10,594 nucleotides of DNA from positions 7,401 to 17,994 of the forward strand of contig NZER01000005.1 in assembly GCA_002690445.1 (NCBI GenBank). Reading direction: 5' to 3'. Position 1 is the first letter of the stretch, and each line of letters opens with the position of its first letter. Shown here one piece after another: positions 1 to 5,327 of the stretch. Under the pieces are notes generated by a model. The model was not told where the DNA came from, did not search any database, and saw only the letters and a list, made by a program, of their open reading frames with translations. This DNA is from Candidatus Pacearchaeota archaeon (GTDB taxonomy: Archaea > Nanoarchaeota > Nanoarchaeia > Pacearchaeales > GW2011-AR1). Position numbers and translations under genes: made by a program.

Positions 1-341
1 ATACCTTCACCAGTATTAGCATTAATCCAAATCTCACCTAGGATTCTTCCAAACTTCCCTTTACCATCTTTAGCGGTTTTGAGGATTACATCCTTCCTTC
101 CACGTTTGCTGGGAAGAGTATTAGCTGAAGCAATCAGTTCTTTGATTCTAGCTTTAGCAGCTTGTCCTAAAACTTTTTCTTTTTTATTTGATGTTCTCGA
201 TTCTGGAGTATCTAGCCCAAGTAATCTAATACGCTCATCGTATTTGATCTTAAAACCGATATCTATTAGGGCATCAACTGTATCTCCGTCAACAACATTG
301 GTTATTCTTACTGGAAATTCATAACTCGGTCCCATTGACAT
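1..341 (-). CDS. Thermonuclease (SNase-like) family protein, C-terminus beyond the window edge
   Basis: The leftward frame opens at 341 and is still open at base 1, so 113 N-terminal residues are visible. Staphylococcal-nuclease signatures occur in order: VVDGDTV (residues 16-22, metal-binding aspartates D18 and D20), RLLGLDTPE (39-47, matching catalytic R35, metal ligand D40, T41 and catalytic E43 of the staphylococcal enzyme), and KFGRILGEI (96-104, R99 matching catalytic R87). All key residues are present, so a Ca2+-dependent phosphodiesterase acting on DNA or RNA is expected. No signal peptide is seen, so it probably acts inside the cell. A second ATG lies two codons on (333-335). A GGGGG stretch about 6 nt upstream favours the first ATG, while AAGG upstream would suit the second. 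It is the last visible gene of the leftward cluster, 13 bp after a zinc-ribbon gene. The family call is firm; the phage role is unknown. Confidence 0.88.
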   Translation of the reverse strand, partial: MSMGPSYEFPVRITNVVDGDTVDALIDIGFKIKYDERIRLLGLDTPESRTSNKKEKVLGQAAKARIKELIASANTLPSKRGRKDVILKTAKDGKGKFGRILGEIWINANTGEG

Positions 342-354
342 ACCTTACCCCCTT

Positions 355-510
355 TTATATGTACTTTTCGTGATGCATTCGTTTAAGCCGTTCCACCTGT
401 TGCTGTTTCTCTTCTAAGGCTAGTGCCTTATCGTTGCAAGCAACACAGGTAGTAATACCTCTATAATTTATTACTCTTAAGACCACTTTACCGCATTTTT
501 TGCATCTCAT
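355..510 (-). CDS. 51-residue zinc-ribbon protein with helical tail
   Basis: A short leftward ORF begins ATG at 510 and ends TAA at 355-357. It has a CxxC pair at residues 3-6 (CKKC) and another at 22-25 (CVAC), the pattern of a one-zinc ribbon. A charged, Glu/Gln/Arg/Lys-rich stretch (about 29-49) follows and is likely one amphipathic helix. It starts 2 bp after the stop of the membrane-protein gene and ends 13 bp before the thermonuclease start, so it fits the operon exactly. The Shine-Dalgarno is weak, so translational coupling to the upstream gene is likely. Two CxxC pairs at normal spacing in an otherwise gene-free slot argue that it is real. Function is not recognised; nucleic-acid or protein binding would be usual for such ribbons. 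Confidence 0.72.
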   Translation of the reverse strand: MRCKKCGKVVLRVINYRGITTCVACNDKALALEEKQQQVERLKRMHHEKYI

Positions 511-512
511 TT

Positions 513-872
513 CTAATCATCTAATATAACGGCGCGTTTTTTAAAGTAATCATCAACTTCTTTAACTATTACTTCCGGCTCTGGTAACTCTTCCTCTTCT
601 GTAGAAGAAGGAGGATTCCAGATTGTCTCGTTATCTTCTTCCCAATCATCTTCATTTTGTTGTGGTGAATTTAAGTTAGTTATTGCTGCTGCAATCGTAT
701 TTGCTGCATTATCTATAGCAGGTTCTAAATCCTTTGCAGGTTTTGGTTTTAGTGCTCTTATTCCATATCCCGCTATTATAGAAAATATAATGTACGGAAT
801 TATTATAAATGCTGCAGGAGGAAAAATTACACATACTACTAGTAGTACTGCAATAATAATTAATCCGGACAA
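513..872 (-). CDS. Small membrane protein with long acidic cytoplasmic tail
   Basis: 119 residues from a TTG start. The start is supported by AAGGAG 8 nt upstream and overlaps the preceding gene by 13 bp. Residues 3-38 are almost wholly hydrophobic with a Pro-Pro break at 18-19, suggesting a membrane hairpin or one long segment. A linker with KPKP (42-45) follows, then an Ala-rich stretch (50-66) and a very acidic, Pro-containing tail (72-108). The last residues, RAVILDD, match the C-terminal tail seen on three proteins of the rightward operon. A holin could look superficially similar, but the long acidic tail is atypical and no lysis genes are nearby. A membrane anchor displaying a cytoplasmic tail is an inference from the sequence layout. 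No family is recognised. Confidence 0.75.
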   Translation of the reverse strand: MSGLIIIAVLLVVCVIFPPAAFIIIPYIIFSIIAGYGIRALKPKPAKDLEPAIDNAANTIAAAITNLNSPQQNEDDWEEDNETIWNPPSSTEEEELPEPEVIVKEVDDYFKKRAVILDD

Positions 873-1051
873 TCTAAACGCTCCTTGCAGTTAAAACAGA
901 ACTTTTGTATCAAATAATCAATGTCAGCGTAGCCACAATTCGGACAAGCCTCTAACGGATCGTGAAGAGCGCGGGACTCCTCGTTGCTGAGAAGCCCCGC
1001 TTTCTCTAATAGTAGCCACACCTTTCGCTCTTCTGGAGTGAGTTTGACCAC
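860..1051 (-). CDS. 63-residue zinc-ribbon protein
   Basis: GTG start at 1051 with AGGAGGT a few bases upstream, overlapping the stop region of the IS110-like gene. The N-terminal half is a charged, likely helical segment (LTPEERKVWLLLEKAGLL, residues 4-21). A zinc ribbon follows with CPNC at 36-39 and CFNC at 52-55, plus C61 near the end. The gene lies 9 bp after the IS110-like gene and overlaps the membrane-protein gene by 13 bp, so the three are almost certainly one transcript. No enzyme motif is seen. It may be a small nucleic-acid-binding or adaptor protein, but nothing in the sequence fixes the role. Confidence 0.75.
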   Translation of the reverse strand: MVKLTPEERKVWLLLEKAGLLSNEESRALHDPLEACPNCGYADIDYLIQKFCFNCKERLDCPD

Positions 1052-1060
1052 TGCGACCTC

Positions 1061-2119
1061 CTATTCCATAGGCCAATTCGGGGGATCAATAACAGTTCCG
1101 TGTCCTAGATGTGCAAACGGATATGGCTTGGGAGGATTAGTCCCAAATCGTAGGTTATATGCGACGTGGTGATAGTGAGATAGGAACAGCTTCACAATCC
1201 ATCGACGTGACCTATTTTGTATTTCTCCATCAGATAGTCGCCCTTCGGCGTATGCTTTTCCTGCAATGGTAGTTTTACCGACAGTACCTATCTTACTAGT
1301 CGCCCATTCTCTATATTTACCCTCATCGTTTAAGCGATGCTCATATGCTTTGCGATCCAAAAACAGAGGACCGTAGATATTTTTGGGATTATTTACTTGT
1401 CGATGGCCTATCTGGTCACTGATCTTATAGCACAGCTTTTTTAGATTTGCGTTGTAAGGTCGTTTTGCCAGCCCTTTAGTTAAGGAATCCTTAGTGATTC
1501 GTCCAGTTGGCTTATTATTCTTGCGCTCTTCACTAACGCTTTTAAGACTAGAAGGCTTTCTGTTAATGAGGTTGGCAATCTTAATGATTTCGTCGTTCGT
1601 CGGCTTTGCGCTAGAGACATTCTCGGCAACTATTTTTTTAGCCTTATCAGCGCTAATCCACTCATTAGTAGGATCTAGTCCTGCGTAACGCCAGATATGT
1701 CCCACAGTGGGAGCTTTTTCAATATCTATGTACGCCATGAGACTTGCGGTAATTCGATGTCCTATACCGTGGATACTTAGACACCATTGGCCTAATTTTT
1801 GGCCCTCTGCCCAATATTGTAGGATCTTATCCAGATCCTCTTCTACTAGCTCGTTATAGTCACCAAACCACTGGATAACATCATTATCTATGCCGCTACC
1901 TTGTAAAGATCGAATCTGATTAGCGGTGCGAATACGCATATTTTGAATCTGATAGAACGAGTCTACTAAGAAACGTATCTCATCTTTGCTAGCCATGTCA
2001 GCGGCTATCAGCTTAGCTAACGTCCTATCTACCCGTTTAAAAGGCTGAAGCTCGTAGCTTTTCATTACTTCTTCTGTGGAAGATAGAGGTTCCCCTACCG
2101 GGGCTTTCGATGCAGCCAT
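1061..2119 (-). CDS. Phage IS110-like (Transposase_20 type) helix-hairpin-helix protein lacking the transposase catalytic domain
   Basis: 352 residues; ATG at 2119 with AAGGAG 10 nt upstream. Residues 114-151 (LSIHGIGHRITASL through WRYAGLDPT) match the helix-hairpin-helix core of IS110/IS116/IS902 transposases (Transposase_20). There is no N-terminal RuvC-like DEDD domain before it, only helical sequence with a conserved-looking stretch at 48-68. The C-terminal block (305-350), with RRWIVKLFLSHYHHV, PPKPYPFAHLGH and PPNWP, matches from memory a phage family commonly auto-labelled transposase. About 65 charged residues (153-219) sit between GLDPT and KRPYNANLKKL and look like an insertion. 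No inverted repeats or target duplications flank it, so it is a resident DNA- or RNA-binding protein rather than a mobile element. It leads an operon from a promoter of the same type as those before the AAA+ and DUF3150-like genes. Confidence 0.75.
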   Translation of the reverse strand: MAASKAPVGEPLSSTEEVMKSYELQPFKRVDRTLAKLIAADMASKDEIRFLVDSFYQIQNMRIRTANQIRSLQGSGIDNDVIQWFGDYNELVEEDLDKILQYWAEGQKLGQWCLSIHGIGHRITASLMAYIDIEKAPTVGHIWRYAGLDPTNEWISADKAKKIVAENVSSAKPTNDEIIKIANLINRKPSSLKSVSEERKNNKPTGRITKDSLTKGLAKRPYNANLKKLCYKISDQIGHRQVNNPKNIYGPLFLDRKAYEHRLNDEGKYREWATSKIGTVGKTTIAGKAYAEGRLSDGEIQNRSRRWIVKLFLSHYHHVAYNLRFGTNPPKPYPFAHLGHGTVIDPPNWPME

Positions 2120-2136
2120 ATTTAACTAACTCCTTC

Positions 2137-2148
2137 ATTAGTACTAAT
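2137..2148. promoter_or_regulatory. Perfect 12-bp palindrome in the leader of the IS110-like gene
   Basis: ATTAGTACTAAT is its own reverse complement. It lies between the promoter and the Shine-Dalgarno of the leftward IS110-like gene. The position suits a dimeric repressor site or a small mRNA hairpin, but no second full copy was found in the window. Confidence 0.3.
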
Positions 2149-2174
2149 ACTTCTGTTTTTTGTATCTTGTCTGT

Positions 2175-2205
2175 AGTATAGAGTTTTATTACAGTGATTT
2201 GTCAA
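2175..2205 (-). promoter_or_regulatory. Sigma-70-type promoter for the leftward operon, TTGACAAATC class
   Basis: On the minus strand TTGACA (2205-2200) is followed after 19 bp by TATACT (2180-2175). The decamer TTGACAAATC and the 19-bp spacer are the same as in the promoters at 3611-3641 and 5268-5298. The -35 region lies inside the last codons of the upstream HTH/zinc/HNH-like gene, so the IS110-like gene and those behind it can be expressed separately from that gene. Confidence 0.65.
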
Positions 2206-3088
2206 GGTCTAAGGTTTTGATAGTATGATCTAAGAATTCTCGTATGCGAGTTTTAAACTTACGGCCTAATCCCGGAATACCTGCCTCGTCGCGCAAAGCC
2301 GCTAACAAGATGGAATATGTAACAGTTGTTACGTCGTAGTGTGTTTTTAATGTATTAATCCAACGACTGGCACTATTGTTATGACTTGTTTGTGTGAATA
2401 CAAAATCACGTAAATTAGTTTCAAGTAAATTTGGAGTGTATGTAGATTTGGGTTTATTTTGTCGTAATGTATGAAGGCTACAGAGCCATCGAACATTGAG
2501 CGGAGTACTGTAATCTGCGTGCACAGCACGAACGTCCGGATTATCACATGTCTCATGTTCACATCGACTGGCTTTAACTAGTGTTCCGATTTTTATTGCT
2601 CTGTACACCTGATAATACGCACGAATTCTTTCTGGATGTTGCCTAGCAGATTTTTGATTAGCTTTTCGGTGGCTTTCCTTTCCCTTAGATGTTTGGGTAT
2701 ACCGTCTCTGCCATTCTGCTTTGCATGCTAAGCAACGTGTCTCATAACCAGAATAATGTTTATTACTTCGTGCGAATTGTTCTAGCGGACGATACTGATG
2801 ACAGCTTCGACACATGTAGTTAAACCCTTCTTTACGAATCGTTCGTTTAACGCTGTGTTTTCGACAATATACTGCTGTTTTACTGATTGGTGTATTGCAG
2901 ATCCTGCATACATATCGATCTCGTCTGATCGATCTTTTATGGCGCGTTTCACCAAGCTGATCTAGGATCTGACAGACTCGTTGTCTGCTAGCGTTTACAT
3001 GTCTTCCAATAGCAGATGCATTAAGTGTTTGATCGGATATATGTTCAGCAAGGTATTCGTGTATCTTTTGTCTTGTGTTTACAATCAT
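2189..3088 (-). CDS. HTH and multi-zinc, HNH-like DNA-binding protein (possible nuclease)
   Basis: 299 residues in a modular order. Residues 5-46 resemble a winged helix-turn-helix (SAIGRHVNASRQRVCQILDQ, 25-44). C61xxC64 with C75xxxH78 forms one zinc site, and C93xxC96 with C119xxC122 a second ribbon, a type often seen next to phage HNH domains. Residues 176-206 (C176, C181, VHADYSTPLNVRWLC and H206) resemble the HHxDYxxPLxVxWLCxxCH zinc/HNH-like block of phages, with the usual first histidine replaced by V189 and the last cysteine by L205. A C-terminal region with GIPGLGRKFK (270-279) may be a helix-hairpin-helix. The altered HNH-like residues leave it open whether it cuts DNA or only binds it. 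The ATG at 3088 has no strong Shine-Dalgarno. A homing endonuclease or a transcription regulator are both possible. Confidence 0.72.
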   Translation of the reverse strand: MIVNTRQKIHEYLAEHISDQTLNASAIGRHVNASRQRVCQILDQLGETRHKRSIRRDRYVCRICNTPISKTAVYCRKHSVKRTIRKEGFNYMCRSCHQYRPLEQFARSNKHYSGYETRCLACKAEWQRRYTQTSKGKESHRKANQKSARQHPERIRAYYQVYRAIKIGTLVKASRCEHETCDNPDVRAVHADYSTPLNVRWLCSLHTLRQNKPKSTYTPNLLETNLRDFVFTQTSHNNSASRWINTLKTHYDVTTVTYSILLAALRDEAGIPGLGRKFKTRIREFLDHTIKTLDLDKSL

Positions 3089-3142
3089 TAGTCAATATCT
3101 GACTTATACCTTGTGATTGTGAATTAATGTGTTGTTTTTAAT

Positions 3143-3171
3143 ATGTTAGCTATAGAAAATACCTTAGTCAA
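3143..3171 (-). promoter_or_regulatory. Candidate leftward promoter for the HTH/zinc/HNH-like gene
   Basis: On the minus strand TTGACT (3171-3166) is followed after 17 bp by TAACAT (3148-3143). This would give a leader of roughly 50 nt before the start at 3088. The -10 box is weak. Confidence 0.4.
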
Positions 3172-3181
3172 GGTACTTGAC
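3167..3181. promoter_or_regulatory. 15-bp inverted repeat made by two outward-facing -35 boxes
   Basis: GTCAAGGTACTTGAC has perfect 6-bp arms around GTA. It covers the -35 boxes of both divergent promoter candidates, so one bound dimer could control both directions. The symmetry could also arise simply because two TTGAC boxes face away from each other. Confidence 0.4.
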
Positions 3182-3206
3182 ATATCTCGTAAAAAATCTT
3201 TAAAAT
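3177..3206 (+). promoter_or_regulatory. Candidate rightward promoter for the zinc-ribbon gene
   Basis: TTGACA (3177-3182), an 18-bp spacer, then TAAAAT (3201-3206). Transcription would start in the purine tract and give a leader of about 145 nt before the gene at 3358. The first bases after TTGACA differ from the TTGACAAATC class. Confidence 0.45.
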
Positions 3207-3244
3207 AAGAGAAAGAAAAGAAAGAAAGAAAGAAGAGAAAAAAG
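3207..3244 (+). repeat. 38-base purine-only tract with AAAG repeats
   Basis: Every base is A or G, with several GAAA units in a row. It begins just after the -10 box of the rightward promoter, so it would form the very start of the mRNA leader. Such tracts can affect initiation, DNA bending or slippage. Confidence 0.8.
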
Positions 3245-3257
3245 TTTTAAAAAGATC

Positions 3258-3279
3258 TTTGCGATAAATATGTCGCAAA
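3258..3279 (+). promoter_or_regulatory. Hairpin in the leader of the zinc-ribbon gene
   Basis: TTTGCGA (3258-3264) and TCGCAAA (3273-3279) form a perfect 7-bp stem with an 8-nt loop. No T-run follows, so it is not a usual terminator. TTTGCGATA recurs at 3337-3345 next to the start, giving TCGCAAA an alternative partner. Confidence 0.45.
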
Positions 3280-3357
3280 CCTTTAATAGTATAAATACAT
3301 TCTATGTATACCATAACTGATTATTCATGCGAGCAATTTGCGATAGGGCTGATCTAA

Positions 3358-3588
3358 ATGTCGCGCCGTAAGACCATCTGGGTCAACGAAAATCCCGATA
3401 TTCCAGAAGACTTCGATTGTTGTCCGATCTGTGGATCTTTGGGTGTATTTCATTTTGAAGATAAAGAAGACGATGAATTTTTTCATAGATGTTTACGATG
3501 TCTTAGTGAATTTCATGGCTGCAATGCTAGTCCCGATTCCTCACCATCGGATCGATTATCCTCAGTGAGTAAGGTAATTGATAAATAA
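3358..3588 (+). CDS. 76-residue zinc-ribbon protein
   Basis: ATG at 3358 with only a weak AGGG about 9 nt upstream. C22xxC25 (CPIC) and C45xxC48 (CLRC) frame a ribbon whose middle is very acidic (EDKEDDE, residues 35-41). A Ser-rich tail follows (58-70). The ribbon layout resembles restriction-alleviation-type (Lar-like) and other phage Zn-ribbon proteins, but the match is too short to name one. It is the first rightward gene and lies about 20 bp ahead of the AAA+ gene's own promoter. It therefore probably has separate control from the divergent region, with a long leader that may be structured. Confidence 0.7.
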   Translation: MSRRKTIWVNENPDIPEDFDCCPICGSLGVFHFEDKEDDEFFHRCLRCLSEFHGCNASPDSSPSDRLSSVSKVIDK

Positions 3589-3610
3589 TTTCTAAGATTT
3601 CGTAAAAAAC

Positions 3611-3641
3611 TTGACAAATCACCCTAGTTGGCTGCTATAAT
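3611..3641 (+). promoter_or_regulatory. Sigma-70-type promoter of the AAA+ gene, TTGACAAATC class
   Basis: TTGACA (3611-3616), a 19-bp spacer, then TATAAT (3636-3641) preceded by TGC, an extended -10. AAGGAG at 3661-3666 lies 7 nt before the ATG at 3674. The decamer TTGACAAATC, the spacer length and the downstream AAGGAGTT are shared with the promoter before the DUF3150-like gene. Confidence 0.8.
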
Positions 3642-3673
3642 AGTGGTGTAAGTTCAATTTAAGGAGTTGTTCT

Positions 3674-5257
3674 ATGAGTTTTAAAGAAGAGTTTTCCGCA
3701 TATTTCAGGGCTGGATATCCCCTACTTTACGTGACGGCATCTGAGCCGGAGAGGGCTATATCCTCAATTACGTCTATTGCCGAAGAGATTGGTGATGGAG
3801 TTCCTGTTTTTACATGGCGCTACACATCTGGATGGAACTTTTCCTCTCCAATGGATGTAGAAAAAGGTATTTTTAATCAGCCGACTGAGGTTTTTGACGA
3901 CATAAATCGTAAACACCCTGTGGGTTCGATAAGTATTGTTGAGAATTTTCATGCTTTCTTACGAGAGCCTGATATCAACTTTATTCAACCTATCGTTGAT
4001 GGGTATTACACATGGAAGAAGGTTGAGTCTAAGCATACATTTGTAATCGTCTCTCCTGTGTTGGCTATTCCTGAAGAACTATTACGGTTCACTCAGATAG
4101 TTCCTTACAGTCTTCCTAGTCGGGAGATCATCGAACGAATTGTTGATACAACCTCTGACGCCTATGAATTGACATGGAGTACAGACGATGTTCGCAATCA
4201 GGTCGTATCTAATGCGGGCGGTCTTACTGAAGATGAGGTAGAGAATGCTCTAGCTTTGTCTCTAGTAAAGACTCGTGCAGACGATGATGGACCGCGTTTG
4301 GACCCCGACATAGTTATGAACGAGAAGGCTAAGACCTTGGAAAAAGGTGGCCTTATTACCTACGAACCATTTACAGATACTTTGGAATCTGTTGGTGGCT
4401 TAGATAATCTCAAAACTTGGCTTGCTGAAGAGCGAAAATCTGTAATGGACCCTAAAGCTAGGGAATATGGAATTGATGCACCAAAAGGTGTATTTCTTCT
4501 AGGATTGCCCGGAACAGGAAAATCTCTAGCAGCTAAGTGTGTAGCACGAGAGTGGGGACTTCCCCTAATGCATTTTGATCTCTCTAAAGTATTCGGCTCA
4601 TTAGTCGGACAATCAGAAGAGCAGATGCGATCCGCGCTTGCTCAGATCGAAGCCTTATCTCCTGCTGTTGTTTGGATTGATGAGATTGAGAAAGGCATGG
4701 CAGGTGCTGAGTCTTCTGGCGAGATGGATAGTGGTGTTACTAAGCGCGTGTTTGGTCAACTACTTACGTGGATGGAAGAGCGACCTGCAGACAAAGTTAT
4801 CTACATAGTTGCGACAGCTAACAGTATTAAGGGATTGCCTCTGCCGTTACTCCGCCGTTTCGATGACCTGTTTTGGGTAGATCTTCCAGACACCGACACA
4901 CGAAAGCGCATTCTTGAGATCCACTTGTCCAAGCGTGGCAAGATGACTGATATCTTAAAGAAAGGTTTCAACAAGCTAGCACAGGCAACCAATGGTTTCT
5001 CTGGTGCTGAGATAGAGAAGGCCGTACTCAAAGGTATGAAGAAAGCATTCTCTCGTGATGAGACTCTTAAAGCCTCACACATATCAGAAGCTATACAAGG
5101 TATTACGCCTGTGTCTACGCTTGATCGAGAGCAGATAGAGAGAGACCGCGAGTGGGCAAAAGAGCGATGTGAATTCGCTCAATCAGGGAGCGTGGTTCAA
5201 CTTAGTGGGAACAGTAATAGCAGTCCCAGATCGGTTAGAGCCATCAACCTGAATTAA
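3674..5257 (+). CDS. Ycf46-like AAA+ ATPase
   Basis: 527 residues, close to the usual Ycf46 length. The N-terminal part (1-170) is the Ycf46-type domain, starting with a helix and FRAGYPLLYVTASEPERAI as in cyanobacterial and chloroplast homologues. The AAA+ module spans about 230-480: Walker A GLPGTGKS (277-284), a pore-loop-like stretch FGSLVGQSEEQMR (307-319), Walker B VVWIDEIE (332-339, D336/E337), sensor 1 N383, arginine-finger candidates R394/R395, and a lid with GFSGAEIEKAV (441-451). All catalytic residues are intact, so an ATP-driven hexamer that remodels or unfolds a partner is expected; no protease domain is attached. The last seven residues, VRAINLN, follow a Ser/Asn-rich linker and match the tail of the next two proteins. 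It has its own promoter, and its likely partners are the DUF3150-like and Ycf35-like proteins just downstream. Confidence 0.88.
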   Translation: MSFKEEFSAYFRAGYPLLYVTASEPERAISSITSIAEEIGDGVPVFTWRYTSGWNFSSPMDVEKGIFNQPTEVFDDINRKHPVGSISIVENFHAFLREPDINFIQPIVDGYYTWKKVESKHTFVIVSPVLAIPEELLRFTQIVPYSLPSREIIERIVDTTSDAYELTWSTDDVRNQVVSNAGGLTEDEVENALALSLVKTRADDDGPRLDPDIVMNEKAKTLEKGGLITYEPFTDTLESVGGLDNLKTWLAEERKSVMDPKAREYGIDAPKGVFLLGLPGTGKSLAAKCVAREWGLPLMHFDLSKVFGSLVGQSEEQMRSALAQIEALSPAVVWIDEIEKGMAGAESSGEMDSGVTKRVFGQLLTWMEERPADKVIYIVATANSIKGLPLPLLRRFDDLFWVDLPDTDTRKRILEIHLSKRGKMTDILKKGFNKLAQATNGFSGAEIEKAVLKGMKKAFSRDETLKASHISEAIQGITPVSTLDREQIERDREWAKERCEFAQSGSVVQLSGNSNSSPRSVRAINLN

Positions 5258-5267
5258 GTTTCAAGTA

Positions 5268-5298
5268 TTGACAAATCCCCCTAACTATTTGCTATAAT
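5268..5298 (+). promoter_or_regulatory. Sigma-70-type promoter of the DUF3150-like gene, TTGACAAATC class
   Basis: TTGACA (5268-5273), a 19-bp spacer, then TATAAT (5293-5298) with TGC in front. It starts 11 bp after the AAA+ stop. AAAGGAG at 5314-5320 lies 7 nt before the ATG at 5328. No terminator is visible ahead of it, so read-through from the AAA+ gene can add to its output. Confidence 0.8.
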
Positions 5299-5327
5299 AT
5301 TAGTATAAACCTTAAAGGAGTTTAGTT

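Larger units (their letters stand above)
3089..3357. other. Divergent intergenic control region
   Basis: 269 bp without a supportable gene, between the leftward and rightward transcription units. It holds two back-to-back promoter candidates, a 38-base purine-only tract, a 7-bp hairpin and a repeated 9-mer just before the rightward start codon. AT content is high. This is the only place in the window where transcription direction changes, so it may be a control point for phage gene expression. A replication origin is possible but no clear iteron array is seen. Confidence 0.6.

Noticed and set aside
79..324. Rightward 81-codon ORF
   Set aside because: It is antisense to the thermonuclease frame, whose catalytic residues are all intact; its own translation has no recognisable feature.
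513..872. Holin
   Set aside because: There is a hydrophobic hairpin, but the long acidic tail is atypical and no endolysin or spanin gene is nearby.
1693..1715. Short hairpin TCCCACAGTGGGA followed by T residues
   Set aside because: It lies inside the IS110-like coding sequence at the conserved APTVGHIW segment, has a one-base centre, and points against the direction of transcription; likely a codon coincidence.
1061..2119. IS110 insertion sequence
   Set aside because: Only the C-terminal transposase-like domain is present. No catalytic DEDD domain, terminal repeats or target duplication are visible, and the gene is embedded in an operon.
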